DNA of 54,631 nt from Bacteroidota bacterium (GTDB lineage: Bacteria; Bacteroidota; Bacteroidia; Bacteroidales; UBA10428): assembly GCA_003252385.1 (NCBI GenBank), contig QKEH01000040.1, positions 1 to 54,631 of the forward strand, in the 5' to 3' direction. The position numbers were made by a program, and so were the translations under genes. The notes beneath the pieces are model-generated. The model did no database searches, was not told where the DNA came from, and saw only the letters and a program-made list of their open reading frames with translations. Of the stretch, positions 10,167 through 19,112 are shown in pieces. Position 1 is the stretch's first letter. Each line of letters begins with the position of its first letter.

Positions 10167-10700
10167 CTAGCTGGATTTGGGCCGAAAGATCTGTATCACT
10201 TCCTCGTTGCACAGCAGCGAAGGCCCATTGATCAACTCCACACAAAAAGGAATCGCCGGAAAAACTACTTGCAAACACTCCTGAATGGATTTTGGTTTCC
10301 CGGGCAAATTTACGATCAAAGTCCTGTTCCTTATACCCGCAGTCTGACGGCTCAGAATCGCTGTGGGAACGTATTTAAGACTCTCAGCACGCATCAATTC
10401 TCCAAACCCGGGCATCATTTTCGAACAAACCGCCTCGGTAGCTTCCGGAGTAACATCGCGCGGTGCCGGGCCAGTGCCCCCGGTAGTAAGTATCAGGCAA
10501 CAGCCTTCCACATCGGCCATTCGCATCAACTGACGTTTTATGGTATCGTAATCATCGGGAATCACCCGGTATACAGGCTCCCAAGCGCTGGTCAGGTACG
10601 TTCCCATCAACCGTTCTATCTCCCGTCCCGAAATATCATTGTATACCCCGTTACTTGCCCGATCCGACACAGTAAGAATTCCAATTTTTATAGCTGACAT
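10167..10700 (-). CDS. mog: Molybdopterin adenylyltransferase MogA/MoaB family
   Basis: The 177-residue protein matches the MogA/MoaB fold. It begins IGILTVSDRAS, has the conserved nucleotide/molybdopterin-binding TTGGTGPAPRDVTPEA at about residues 70-85, and has the later SRQTAGIRNRTLIVNLPGKP signature. MogA adenylylates molybdopterin in the cytoplasm before molybdenum insertion. Length is typical for a single-domain family member (about 165-195). No other molybdenum cofactor gene lies nearby, so the gene is isolated. The ATG at 10700 is the only good start, directly before the conserved first strand. The gap to the divergent STAS gene is about 100 bases. Confidence 0.92.
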   Translation of the reverse strand: MSAIKIGILTVSDRASNGVYNDISGREIERLMGTYLTSAWEPVYRVIPDDYDTIKRQLMRMADVEGCCLILTTGGTGPAPRDVTPEATEAVCSKMMPGFGELMRAESLKYVPTAILSRQTAGIRNRTLIVNLPGKPKSIQECLQVVFPAIPFCVELINGPSLLCNEEVIQIFRPKSS

Positions 10701-10802
10701 CGTTTTTTATTTTCTGGTATTTAATGGTGATATAAATCAACCTTAATACCCGCCAATTTAAAAATTGTTTTCATAACTTCAATACCTTATATTTTTGAAA
10801 GC

Positions 10803-11090
10803 ATGGCAAAACGTGATTCAGGCCTTGATCTGAAAGGTTCTCTTGTGATAGACAAGATAGCCGATTTAAAAAAAAGCTTCGACCAGGCCGTTAAAAAAGG
10901 TAAGCCCCTCAATCTTTTCTCCTCAGATATTATTGACATTGACCTTACCGGCATACAATTTCTTCACTACGCCGGGCAGCAAAGCCGGTTAAACCATGTA
11001 CCGGTTAGCTTCAATTTCAAACTAGCTCCGGAACAAAGACTTATGCTCGAACGAAACGGATTTTCAAACCTACTTGATTTGTTAAAATAA
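10803..11090 (+). CDS. STAS-domain protein, first gene of a chemotaxis-like operon
   Basis: This 95-residue cytoplasmic protein consists of one STAS domain. The fold is seen in GSLVIDKIADLKKSF, then the central strand and helix IIDIDLTGIQFLHYAGQ, and the last helix RLMLERNGFSNLLDLL. In the anti-anti-sigma family the residue after the Asp of this loop is often a phosphorylated Ser or Thr; here the motif is DLTG with a Thr. The stop codon TAA overlaps the ATG of the CheY gene by one base (position 11090), which shows translational coupling. The gene probably supplies a partner-binding module for the CheY/CheA pair. A TATTTTTG element (10790-10797) sits so close to the ATG that the transcript would have almost no leader. 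Confidence 0.8.
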   Translation: MAKRDSGLDLKGSLVIDKIADLKKSFDQAVKKGKPLNLFSSDIIDIDLTGIQFLHYAGQQSRLNHVPVSFNFKLAPEQRLMLERNGFSNLLDLLK

Positions 11091-11458
11091 TGGCTCGTAA
11101 AAAGAAAATACTAATAGTAGACGATTTCATGGGCGTGCGCAGCATTGTCAGGGAAACGCTTATTAAAAAAGATTTTGAAGTAGTAGAAGCCTCCAGCGCA
11201 CTGGAAGCACTGAAATTTTTCGATGGTACACAAATCGACCTGGTGATTACCGACTACGACATGCCCGATATGAATGGGGCAGAACTTATCGGGAAAATCC
11301 GCGATATGACCCGCTATATGTTCACCCCGATAATTGTATTGAGCGGTGTCCGAAAAGAACGTGTGGATGATAAACTTCGCAACTTAAACATTGCGGCCTA
11401 CCTCCAGAAACCCTTTGAAATTAAGCACTTTTATACCGTCGTTGAACGCCTGACCTAG
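11090..11458 (+). CDS. CheY-like single-domain response regulator
   Basis: The 122-residue protein is a complete receiver domain without output. It has the acidic pair in IVDDF at about residues 10-11, the phosphoacceptor Asp55 in ITDYDMP, the conserved Ser of IVLSGV, and Lys in LQKPF at about residue 105. It is coupled to the STAS gene and lies 51 bases before cheA, so CheA is its obvious phosphodonor. Family knowledge says such proteins act by phosphorylation-dependent protein contacts. No flagellar switch genes are present, and gliding-type Bacteroidota lack flagella, so the target here is not the classical FliM. Confidence 0.9.
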   Translation: MARKKKILIVDDFMGVRSIVRETLIKKDFEVVEASSALEALKFFDGTQIDLVITDYDMPDMNGAELIGKIRDMTRYMFTPIIVLSGVRKERVDDKLRNLNIAAYLQKPFEIKHFYTVVERLT

Positions 11459-11509
11459 TACCACAGTACTTCCAGTATTTCGAATCCAATCCTGTTAATA
11501 TGAATCCGT

Positions 11510-13966
11510 ATGAGCGTAAAAGAGAGCAACAAATTTAGTATTGAATCTCAATCTGTTTTAGTTCAGGTTCAATTGGCAATTCAAAATATTCAAAGGAAGC
11601 CCAAAGACGAAGACGCTCAGAAAACCTTACGGGAAGCATTCACCCAACTATCCGAAATTGCGGGTATATACGGGCACAACACTTTTGTAGCAGTGCTCAA
11701 TCCGGTTATTGAAATGCTGAATGAGAGCGTGCATAAAGGCCTGACATGGTCTGCCAAGCAGCTCGAATTCATCGGCAGGCTTGAAGGTGTTCTGGAACAA
11801 CTCACCAAGGATCCTACCCTGCAATCTGACCAACTTGCCACAACATACCACAGCCTGATAAACGAAGAAAAAAAGTGGTCTGCGACAGGTAAAGGCAATG
11901 CGCTCAGCAACAGCAATATGGCCGGAAATCGGTTTCAGGAAGTTTTTACCGAAGAAGCCTACGATCTGATCAACCAGTTGGAGGAAAAGATGCTGCAGCT
12001 GGAAAGCGATACCCAAGATATGGATATGATCGATAAGGTCTTTCGGATCATGCATACCCTGAAAGGGAACAGCAACATGTTTGGTTATCAGCATCTGGGC
12101 GAAATCACCCACGAATTGGAAAATATCTACGACAGCATACGAGGAAAAAAATCAACCTTAACGCGCGAAGTGCTTGAGGTTACCCTGCAGTGTATCGACC
12201 ATTTCCGAAACCTGTTGGAAGATCCTGAATTAAACACCCCGGGAGTACGGGAACAACAAGATGAAATTCTTCACGAAATCCATCGTCTGTTAGGAAACAC
12301 TACCGATGGGGTACACGCCGAAACCGCCACACAACGGATCGCCACCTCAGCTGATACAGGCATGCATACGTATTACATCTTTTTCAAGCCTCAGGTTGAT
12401 GTGATGGACGATGGCTCCAACCCACTCTACTTCGTATACGACCTGCACGAACTCGGAACCTGCCTGCCTCTGCCTGTATTCGATCCGCTGATCGATCAGA
12501 GCAACTACAACCCGGAACAGTGCCATTTGGCCTGGCACATTCTGCTGTGCGGCGACTGCACGGAAGAAGATATTCGGGAGCATTTCATGTTCATTAAGGA
12601 AGAAAGCCAGCCCTATGTTCGCACACTTTCTGATGGCAACCTTCTCCAAAACAGTCAGTTTACAAGCTACTTCGCCACTCAGACCGCCAACCGGCTCAAA
12701 ACCGTAGAACTGGATATTGCTCCATACGTTACAAAAAAGGAGGAATCCCAGCAAAAAAGGACCAACACCGAATCCAAATCAGCCAGCGAATCCATTTCGA
12801 GCGTGCGGGTGGCTTCGCAAAAGATCGATGAAATGATGAACCTGATTAGCGAATTGGTGACCAAACAGGCAGAATTGAGCATGCTGGTCAACGCCCAGGA
12901 TAATCCGAAACTCTACGAAGTGGCTGAGCATATTGAAAACATTTCACGTGAACTTCGCGACAATGCCTTTAGCATATCACTAATCCCAATCGAAAAATCG
13001 GTACTTCGTTTCCAGCGCCTGGTGCGCGATGTTTCCAACCGTTTCGATAAAAAAGTAGACTTTATTGTGGATGGTAAAGAAACCGAGTTGGATAAAACCA
13101 TAATCGAGAAAATTGTGGATCCCATTATGCACATTCTCCGCAACAGCATTGATCATGGTATTGAAATACCGGAAGTTCGCAAACAGAAAGGCAAACCGGA
13201 AAATGGCACCATATGGCTCAAAGCCTATCCTTCAGGGGCTCATGTAGTGATCGAAATATCCGACGATGGAGCTGGCATCAACCTGGAAAAGGTGCGCGCC
13301 ACTGCCAGAAAAAAAGGGATGATAGACGAGCACGAACAACTACGCGAAGATGAACTGCTTAACCTGATTGTTTCGCCAGGTTTCTCAACCGCTGAGAACG
13401 TTTCCGAGGTATCGGGCCGGGGTGTGGGTATGGATGTAGTCAATCAAAAAATTGCAGAGATCCGGGGCGAACTGGAAATTAAAACCGAGAAAGATAAAGG
13501 AACCATTATCACCATCAAGCTCCCACTCACCATCTCTATAATTGACAGCCTGTTGCTAACCTGTGGAGGCGATTACTTTCTGGTTCCCCTGGGGGTGGTA
13601 GATCGATGTGCTGAAGTAAAATCGGAAACTGTCCTTAAAGCTATTAATAAGTATGTGGTTCTTTCAGGTGAGTTTATCCCCTTTGTTGATCTACGAACCG
13701 AGTTCAATATGCCCGAAAACCGCCCTGCATCACAACAACTCTTGTTGGTGCGCTACAAGAACGATGTTGTAGGCATTGTGGTGGATGAAGTCATTGGAAA
13801 TTACCAAGCCGTACTTAAAGCATTAGGCGATGTTTACAAACGTCAGGAGATTATTTCAGGAGCCAGCATATTAGGTAGTGGAGAAATAGCCCTGGTACTG
13901 GATACCAATAAGATCATTCAAGAGTACTCCGCAGCCATGAGCCCAACCACTGAATCGGCTCCCTAA
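11510..13966 (+). CDS. cheA: Chemotaxis-type histidine kinase CheA
   Basis: The 818-residue kinase has an N-terminal helical extension (about 1-140), then an Hpt domain with the phosphorylated His182 in HTLKGN. A P2-like ferredoxin-fold region follows (about 285-380; IFFKPQVDVMDDGSNP). The P3 dimerisation helices come next (about 425-500), then the HATPase domain with the N box HILRNSIDHG (about 545), the DDGAG box and the GRGVGMDVV box. A C-terminal CheW-like domain starts at about 670 and ends with the conserved ALVLDTNKII. All catalytic boxes look intact. It is the third gene of the STAS-CheY-CheA operon. No methyl-accepting receptor, CheW, CheR or CheB is seen nearby, so its input is unknown. 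Confidence 0.95.
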   Translation: MSVKESNKFSIESQSVLVQVQLAIQNIQRKPKDEDAQKTLREAFTQLSEIAGIYGHNTFVAVLNPVIEMLNESVHKGLTWSAKQLEFIGRLEGVLEQLTKDPTLQSDQLATTYHSLINEEKKWSATGKGNALSNSNMAGNRFQEVFTEEAYDLINQLEEKMLQLESDTQDMDMIDKVFRIMHTLKGNSNMFGYQHLGEITHELENIYDSIRGKKSTLTREVLEVTLQCIDHFRNLLEDPELNTPGVREQQDEILHEIHRLLGNTTDGVHAETATQRIATSADTGMHTYYIFFKPQVDVMDDGSNPLYFVYDLHELGTCLPLPVFDPLIDQSNYNPEQCHLAWHILLCGDCTEEDIREHFMFIKEESQPYVRTLSDGNLLQNSQFTSYFATQTANRLKTVELDIAPYVTKKEESQQKRTNTESKSASESISSVRVASQKIDEMMNLISELVTKQAELSMLVNAQDNPKLYEVAEHIENISRELRDNAFSISLIPIEKSVLRFQRLVRDVSNRFDKKVDFIVDGKETELDKTIIEKIVDPIMHILRNSIDHGIEIPEVRKQKGKPENGTIWLKAYPSGAHVVIEISDDGAGINLEKVRATARKKGMIDEHEQLREDELLNLIVSPGFSTAENVSEVSGRGVGMDVVNQKIAEIRGELEIKTEKDKGTIITIKLPLTISIIDSLLLTCGGDYFLVPLGVVDRCAEVKSETVLKAINKYVVLSGEFIPFVDLRTEFNMPENRPASQQLLLVRYKNDVVGIVVDEVIGNYQAVLKALGDVYKRQEIISGASILGSGEIALVLDTNKIIQEYSAAMSPTTESAP

Positions 13967-14338
13967 GCGCCAGGCAAGTGGTTCACACCCTCCGTCATCC
14001 ATACGAATTAGGCTTTTCTGTCGTCAAAACATCCAATAAAGGGAATTCTCCTTTTTAAGATCATGCACTAAAATTGTCATCCACATCGCATCAAACGATA
14101 CAACTGGAGACCTTTATTCCATTCTATATCTATGCTTTACGCATTGTCAGCATCGCTAAAAAGCCCATTCCTGAATACCCGAGTCCTCCGCTCATTTCTT
14201 TGCTACTGGTACGATAGGCTTACCGCAAGCCACGAAGCTAATTCATATCACGGTCTTATGGTAAGAAATATCATCAAAAATAGAGTAACAGTTTTGTGAG
14301 AAAAGGGTAAAAATGGTTATAACCAATGTGTTAATGAC
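13967..14338. other. Intergenic region between cheA and a small secreted protein gene
   Basis: No reading frame is convincing on either strand. A short imperfect hairpin (AAAGG / CCTTT around 14037-14058) followed by T residues may end the cheA transcript. The last 100 bases become A/T-rich, as before a gene, but no full promoter match is seen. Confidence 0.4.
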
Positions 14339-14653
14339 ATGAAAACAAATGCCTTAGTAAGCCTCGCTATGATTTTTATTGCAAGCCTTTTGACCCCCTC
14401 CCTATTGGCTCAAAACGATGTTCCCATGGTAGAAGATAACGTGATCAATGTACGTTACCGAAAACCACCACAACCATCCAAATACTACTCAGGCACCAAC
14501 ATCCGCAAGGATAAGAAAGTAAAGTATCAAACACGCATGATTTATGGCTGGGAATGCCCGTCGTATCTGCAATATTCATCGAAACCCATGAATAAAAGAG
14601 AGAAGATGCTGCGTAAGCAGAGAAATAAAAACACCTACGCCAAACTGAATTAA
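14339..14653 (+). CDS. Small secreted, strongly basic protein of unknown function
   Basis: This 104-residue protein starts with a clear signal peptide (about 1-24, cleaved after SLLAQ). The mature part of about 80 residues is unusually rich in Lys, Arg, Tyr and Asn (for example VRYRKPPQPSKYY and KREKMLRKQRNK) and has a single cysteine in GWECPSYL. No domain is recognised. The ATG follows an A/T-rich stretch, and a strong hairpin terminator lies 22 bases after the stop, so it is probably transcribed alone. Its charge could suit binding to polyanions such as lipopolysaccharide, nucleic acid or envelope polysaccharide, but that is only a guess. Confidence 0.65.
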   Translation: MKTNALVSLAMIFIASLLTPSLLAQNDVPMVEDNVINVRYRKPPQPSKYYSGTNIRKDKKVKYQTRMIYGWECPSYLQYSSKPMNKREKMLRKQRNKNTYAKLN

Positions 14654-14674
14654 GGTGTTTCGCAAAATTTAGAA

Positions 14675-14707
14675 AGCCAGGCGGATAACCAACTACCTGG
14701 CTTTTTT
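14675..14707 (+). terminator. Rho-independent terminator
   Basis: AGCCAGG (14675-14681) pairs with CCTGGCT (14696-14702) and is followed by a T run. It ends the small secreted protein transcript. Confidence 0.85.
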
Positions 14708-14753
14708 GTGTCATTTCATCGGATTCGCAGGCCACTCAAAAACGCATTTTTAC

Positions 14754-14783
14754 TTGCATAGTTTATATTAATACTTACCTTTG
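14754..14783 (+). promoter_or_regulatory. Consensus promoter of tRNA-Pro
   Basis: TTG (14754-14756), a 19-base spacer and TACCTTTG (14776-14783) match the Bacteroidota housekeeping sigma consensus exactly. The start point would be about 50 bases before the tRNA. Confidence 0.8.
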
Positions 14784-14839
14784 TGCCGCCTTTAAAAACA
14801 GAGGCTCTCTTTTCCGGAAAACATTCGGTCAGAGGCAAC

Positions 14840-14913
14840 GGGGTATAGCGCAGTCCGGTTAGCGCACCTGCTTTGGGAGCAGGGGGTCGCAGGTTCGAAT
14901 CCTGCTACCCCGA
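14840..14913 (+). tRNA. tRNA-Pro (TGG)
   Basis: A full cloverleaf of 74 bases is visible. The acceptor stem CGGGGTA pairs with TACCCCG. The anticodon stem CCTGC/GCAGG encloses the loop TTTGGGA with anticodon TGG (reads CCA). The T arm contains GGTTCGAATCC, and the discriminator is A. CCA is not encoded, as is usual in Bacteroidota. A consensus promoter and a strong terminator flank it, so it is a single-gene transcript. Confidence 0.95.
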
Positions 14914-14916
14914 CTT

Positions 14917-14953
14917 AAAAAGACGAGTTGGTTAATGACCTCCTCGTCTTTTT
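14917..14953 (+). terminator. Terminator of tRNA-Pro
   Basis: AAAAAGACGAG (14917-14927) pairs perfectly with CTCGTCTTTTT (14943-14953). The hairpin starts four bases after the tRNA and can work in both directions. Confidence 0.85.
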
Positions 14954-15019
14954 CGTTTTACCCTATTCGTGTGGCACAACAAAATTCTGATCCATATTCA
15001 CCTCACCCCTGTATGCCGG

Positions 15020-15073
15020 AAAAAGCAAAACCGCCAGATAACGTTGTAGGAACGTTAAATGACGGTTTTGCAG
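15020..15073 (-). terminator. Terminator of tRNA-Ser
   Basis: GCAAAACCG and CGGTTTTGC form a perfect 9-base stem. On the minus strand it is followed by TTTTT, so it ends the tRNA-Ser transcript. The loop holds a second small AACGTT/AACGTT pair. Confidence 0.8.
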
Positions 15074-15092
15074 GTTGTTTCACTATAGGTTG

Positions 15093-15182
<90 letters not shown>

Positions 15183-15267
15183 TATGCTGTGCGCCATTTT
15201 TTTGGCTGCACAAAAGTAAAAAAAGCATTTACATTACCAAAGCAAAAATGCACTTCGGATAAAACTT

Positions 15268-16251
15268 TTATTTTTTCCTGCCTTTGCTGTCCGAAGTCCC
15301 CTGGATGGAATCACGCATCCGGGTATCCGCTTCCAGGTTTTTCATCCGGTAATAGTCCATAATACCCAAATTACCTGCCCGGAAGGCTTCGGCCATGGCA
15401 AGCGGCACCTGCACTTCGGCTTCAATCACTTTGGCTCGTGCTTCCTGTGCTTTGGCTTTCATCTCCTGCTCCAACGCTACGGCCATTGCCCGACGTTCTT
15501 CGGCTTTGGCCTGTGCAATATTTTTATCTGCATTGGCCTGATCCATCTGAAGTTCGGCTCCAATGTTTTTACCAATATCGATATCGGCTATATCAATGGA
15601 AAGAATTTCGAAAGCCGTTCCGGCATCCAATCCCTTCTCCAGCACCACACGCGAAATAAAATCAGGGTTTTCCAATACCACTTTGTGACTGGAGGCCGAC
15701 CCAATGGACGACACAATACCCTCTCCAACCCGGGCAAGTACAGTATCTTCGCCAGCACCACCAACCAACTGGCGTATATTCGCCCGAACGGTTACCCGTG
15801 CTTTGGCAATGAGCTGAATACCATCCTTGGCCACAGCGGTTACTGGGGGCGTATTAATTACTTTAGGATTTACCGACATCTGAACGGCTTCCAACACATC
15901 GCGACCGGCCAGGTCGATTGCGGTTGCTGCTTTAAAATCGAGAGCAATGTTTGCCTTATCAGCACTGATCAGTGCATTGACCACCGAACGCACATTACCT
16001 CCGGCCAGGTAGTGGGCTTCCATATCTTCGCGATTGAGTTTAAGCCCGGCCTTGGTGGCACTCACCAGTGCATTAATAATAATGGCAGGGGGTACCTTCC
16101 GGATCCGCATTCCAATGAGTTGGGCAATAGGAATGTAAACTTTGGCAAATACGGCTCCAAACCATAATCCCAGCGGCACAAAGTACAAGAACATCCACAG
16201 GACCAGTATGGCCAGAACAATCAAAATGAATATTATTCCCAATCCTTCCAT
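15268..16251 (-). CDS. floA: Flotillin-like protein FloA
   Basis: The 327-residue protein matches the FloA (YqfA) family, which scaffolds ordered membrane microdomains. One N-terminal membrane hairpin or helix (about 5-30) precedes a SPFH-type domain (about 35-230; [19 protein letters not shown], then [23 protein letters not shown]). An Ala/Glu-rich coiled coil (about 230-290; [23 protein letters not shown]) drives oligomerisation. Length and order agree with the family. It is the last gene of clpS-nfeD-floA on the minus strand, 11 bases after the NfeD gene; NfeD plus flotillin is a widely conserved pair. The short basic tail (SKGRKK) is ordinary. Confidence 0.95.
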   Translation of the reverse strand: MEGLGIIFILIVLAILVLWMFLYFVPLGLWFGAVFAKVYIPIAQLIGMRIRKVPPAIIINALVSATKAGLKLNREDMEAHYLAGGNVRSVVNALISADKANIALDFKAATAIDLAGRDVLEAVQMSVNPKVINTPPVTAVAKDGIQLIAKARVTVRANIRQLVGGAGEDTVLARVGEGIVSSIGSASSHKVVLENPDFISRVVLEKGLDAGTAFEILSIDIADIDIGKNIGAELQMDQANADKNIAQAKAEERRAMAVALEQEMKAKAQEARAKVIEAEVQVPLAMAEAFRAGNLGIMDYYRMKNLEADTRMRDSIQGTSDSKGRKK

Positions 16252-16262
16252 AAGTTAGAGTT

Positions 16263-16727
16263 TTATTGTAGTTCTACATAAATTTTATTGCCTTCTATAC
16301 GATTCACCTTAACTGCGGAATGTGAATCAATAAACGAACCATCGGAATGCACCTCGTATAGCTGCCCCTCAATCAAAGCCTTACCTATGGGAGCCAGCCG
16401 TGAAACTGTTTCTCCCGTTTGCCCCACTGCAATGGGCAAACCATCAAGTGTTCCAATGCGGCTGTCGATCTCGGAAGTAAGGCCAAAACGCTGCCATGTT
16501 TTCGTTTTTAGTATCACCATCAGAAACAGCACCATACCCGCCAAGGTACTGGCCAAGGTGTAATGTCCTGCCAAGTTTCCATGAAAAAAGTAAGCACTGA
16601 AAACACCGCCTCCCAAGAGAATTAACGCGGCAACGCCCGCAATGGTAATTCCGGGAATGAGAAGAAATTCGATAGCAAGGAATACGAACCCCAGGAGAAT
16701 AAGTATGATGATAGCGATTAGGGACAT
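16263..16727 (-). CDS. NfeD-family membrane protein
   Basis: The start is placed at the ATG at 16727 because an upstream in-frame ATG (16772) would overlap clpS and add non-conserved residues before the first helix. The 154-residue product has three or four membrane helices (about 3-100) and a C-terminal OB-fold NfeD domain (about 100-154; IGTLDGLPIAVGQTGETVS, then KALIEGQLYEVHSDG, then VKVNRIEGNKIYVE). NfeD proteins are thought to work with flotillin-type SPFH proteins in membrane organisation, and the floA gene follows directly. The protease domain of long NfeD forms is absent, so this is the short form. Confidence 0.9.
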   Translation of the reverse strand: MSLIAIIILILLGFVFLAIEFLLIPGITIAGVAALILLGGGVFSAYFFHGNLAGHYTLASTLAGMVLFLMVILKTKTWQRFGLTSEIDSRIGTLDGLPIAVGQTGETVSRLAPIGKALIEGQLYEVHSDGSFIDSHSAVKVNRIEGNKIYVELQ

Positions 16728-16740
16728 AGGCAGCTTGAGA

Positions 16741-17028
16741 TTAATCGATAGTAGCTTCCAGCCCTCGTTCAATTAGCCCTTTTCGATAAGGACGTAAAAA
16801 TTCCAGTCCTCCTGTTTTTACATCACACTTTCCTTTATAGTGCACCAGGTAGGTACATTGCTCGGCTTGAATGGGCTCCATTTCGCAAACTTTAATTAAC
16901 GATTCAATCACATAATCAAATGTATGTACATCATCGTTATGCAGAATAAGATGCCGTTCATGACCCGTTTGTTCTTCAAATAACTCCTCGAACTGGGTAC
17001 TCTCCTTATGATAGTGTTTCTGTGACAT
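16741..17028 (-). CDS. clpS: ATP-dependent Clp protease adaptor ClpS
   Basis: The 95-residue protein shows the ClpS signature HLILHNDDVHTFDYVIESL at about residues 25-43. A later segment, AEQCTYLVHYKGKCDVKTG, leads into the final helix. ClpS binds N-degron residues (Leu, Phe, Tyr, Trp) and passes the substrates to ClpAP/ClpCP; the NDD motif and the later His of the pocket are present. It leads the three-gene clpS-nfeD-floA run, ending 13 bases before the NfeD start. No Clp ATPase gene is seen in this window. Confidence 0.92.
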   Translation of the reverse strand: MSQKHYHKESTQFEELFEEQTGHERHLILHNDDVHTFDYVIESLIKVCEMEPIQAEQCTYLVHYKGKCDVKTGGLEFLRPYRKGLIERGLEATID

Positions 17029-17071
17029 GGTCTATTCAGTTTAAAACGAAAACATTGCTGAGGTTATTGGC

Positions 17072-17079
17072 CAAATTTA
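17072..17079 (-). promoter_or_regulatory. -7 element of the clpS-nfeD-floA run
   Basis: On the minus strand this reads TAAATTTG, a full -7 match located about 45 bases before the clpS ATG. A matching TTG at 19 bases is not present. Confidence 0.45.
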
Positions 17080-17165
17080 GCAAAAAAATCCATTCCCTCT
17101 CCTGCTAAAAATCGTTAAATCAATGCCACAAACATTGTGCCGCAGGGATTTGCCTATTTGCTGAT

Positions 17166-19112
17166 TTAATCCTCTGAGAATTCAATTTCACGTGCTTGTT
17201 GCATCGAAATTTTATTCGTCTTAAAGTAGGGTACCAGGAATGCATCGGGATAACCGTAGCTTTTCACCTCACTCAAAGCCTTTCGGGCTTCTTTGCTCGT
17301 GGTAAAAATACCTACGTAATACCGGGTATTTGAGCCGGTTGGCTCCTTACTTACCGGAGAAAGTCCACCAAAGTTATCCTCCGGAATAACACCTGCGTAA
17401 GCACCCAGTTGTATCTTGTAAACCAAACCCATTGGGGTATTGGTAACTGGTATGGGATTATTGTTCGAATACGGCGACTGATCGGAGATTTGAAAGTCGG
17501 CCATTACAACCTGTCCGGCGTTTTGTGCTGCAGTAAAACCCGTTTCGTAGGTCTTACTTTTAGCCGTCTTATCGATTGAATGTGGCAAATTAGCCGTGTA
17601 ATCAGTTTCCGTTTGAGGTACAGTTCCGGAATTTTCCCAAACAGGGTTGCTCGGTGTATCGATCCGTAGCGACTCAGCTAATGTAAACTGGCTGTCGGCC
17701 AATTGCTGAATTTGTTTCGTTTCTCGCTCCTTGGATGTTATTTCTGCTACGAGTTCCTGCTTTTTTTGATAGTTGTGCATATCCCTCGCCTTGAGCCGAA
17801 GTGTTTTTACTATTGAGGCCAGTGAATCGCTTTGTAATTGCAATTCCATAGCCTTCTGCAAGGCTTTGGAATAATCGCTCTCAGCAGATGGAGCTTCCTT
17901 TACCTTAGCTCCATTGGTAGACCGGCCCGTATCGCCATCCTGCGAAGTTGCAGGCAGACTGGCAAGTACTGGGGAAGGCACCGCTATATCAGGAACAGAG
18001 AGTGTCTGATCCAGACGTGAACAAGCCAGTATTTCGTCAATTGTTGCTGGCGTGCGGTAATCCCCAGGTTTATCGGCTATTTGATAATAGACATAGCCCC
18101 CTGTTGATGCATTCCGGTTGGACAGGAAACCACAGGTCTGAGCCAGTTCCGGAGTATAAAGAATGTCATCGTACACCGAGTTTATGGGGAAATCGAGTTT
18201 GACAGGCGTTGCCCACTCCTGGGTTGCGGCATTATACCGGCAGGAAAAAATATCATATCCACCCATACTGTTTAAGCCTTTTGAACTGAAATACAAGGTG
18301 CTCGTTTGGAGGTCGAATACCGGATAGGCATCATCGTACGGGGTATTAATCGATTCAGGCAACGGCTGTGGTAAGCTGTAATCGGTTTCGTTCACTCGTT
18401 GTGCGCGGTAAATCTGAATCCCTTGTTTTTTATTTTTACCGTAGCTGCTAAAGAATACATAGTCGTTAACAGACACCTGGTTAGGCAGAAACATTAGCGG
18501 CTGGTAGTTCATTTCGCGGTCGATCTCCGTGCGGAATTCATTAGGTACATAGATAAATTTGCCATTTGCCGCATTTTTAAAAGCACATTCGAGGGCGGCA
18601 GATTTAACCGGTTGCTGCTGAAGAACAGCTACGGATCGGGCCAGTTGCACCGACTGCCGGGCATTGGCAGTAATGGCCAGCCAATAATCCACGTCATATT
18701 TCTTTTGTTCGTGAGACGAAGCCATTTTCTGGAAAGTAACCAGGGAGAGTGCTGCATCTTCGAAACGGCAGCCCCTGTGATAAGCCAGACCCAAATAGAA
18801 ATAAGTATCCGATCCCACATTTCGGGTTGCGGCAAATTTCAACAATTCCGCAGCCTTATCGGGATTTTCATTGGCACTCAAATAACTTCGCCCCAGGTGA
18901 TATGCATATTCAGCCTCTTTTGGATACATTTCATGAAGCACCTCGTAATCGGCAACGGCTTGATCGAAACGATGATTTTCGAAATTTTTCGCTGCACGTT
19001 CTTCTAGATCAAATTTTGAAATTTCCTGAGCTGCCAGGGTAGAAATACCACCCACAGCCAGCATCAGGCAGATCGCATTAGAATGGATGAACTTCTTCAG
19101 AACAGTTTTCAT
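17166..19112 (-). CDS. Envelope protein with TPR, PD40 propeller and SPOR domains
   Basis: The 648-residue protein has a signal peptide (about 1-28), TPRs (about 30-165; DQAVADYEVLHEMYPKEAEYAYHLG) and a WD40-like PD40 region (about 190-350; TLYFSSKGLNSMGGYDIF). A Ser/Thr/Gln-rich linker with a coiled coil follows (about 400-480). A SPOR-like domain ends the protein (about 565-640; YKIQLGAYAG, then TRYYVGIFTTSKEARKAL). TPR-PD40 arrangements are common in Bacteroidota envelope proteins of the PorE/gliding type and in OmpA-family proteins. Here the usual OmpA peptidoglycan-binding end is replaced by SPOR, which binds denuded glycan strands at division sites. It is transcribed alone, divergent from the FKBP gene. 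The exact role is unknown. Confidence 0.8.
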   Translation of the reverse strand: MKTVLKKFIHSNAICLMLAVGGISTLAAQEISKFDLEERAAKNFENHRFDQAVADYEVLHEMYPKEAEYAYHLGRSYLSANENPDKAAELLKFAATRNVGSDTYFYLGLAYHRGCRFEDAALSLVTFQKMASSHEQKKYDVDYWLAITANARQSVQLARSVAVLQQQPVKSAALECAFKNAANGKFIYVPNEFRTEIDREMNYQPLMFLPNQVSVNDYVFFSSYGKNKKQGIQIYRAQRVNETDYSLPQPLPESINTPYDDAYPVFDLQTSTLYFSSKGLNSMGGYDIFSCRYNAATQEWATPVKLDFPINSVYDDILYTPELAQTCGFLSNRNASTGGYVYYQIADKPGDYRTPATIDEILACSRLDQTLSVPDIAVPSPVLASLPATSQDGDTGRSTNGAKVKEAPSAESDYSKALQKAMELQLQSDSLASIVKTLRLKARDMHNYQKKQELVAEITSKERETKQIQQLADSQFTLAESLRIDTPSNPVWENSGTVPQTETDYTANLPHSIDKTAKSKTYETGFTAAQNAGQVVMADFQISDQSPYSNNNPIPVTNTPMGLVYKIQLGAYAGVIPEDNFGGLSPVSKEPTGSNTRYYVGIFTTSKEARKALSEVKSYGYPDAFLVPYFKTNKISMQQAREIEFSED

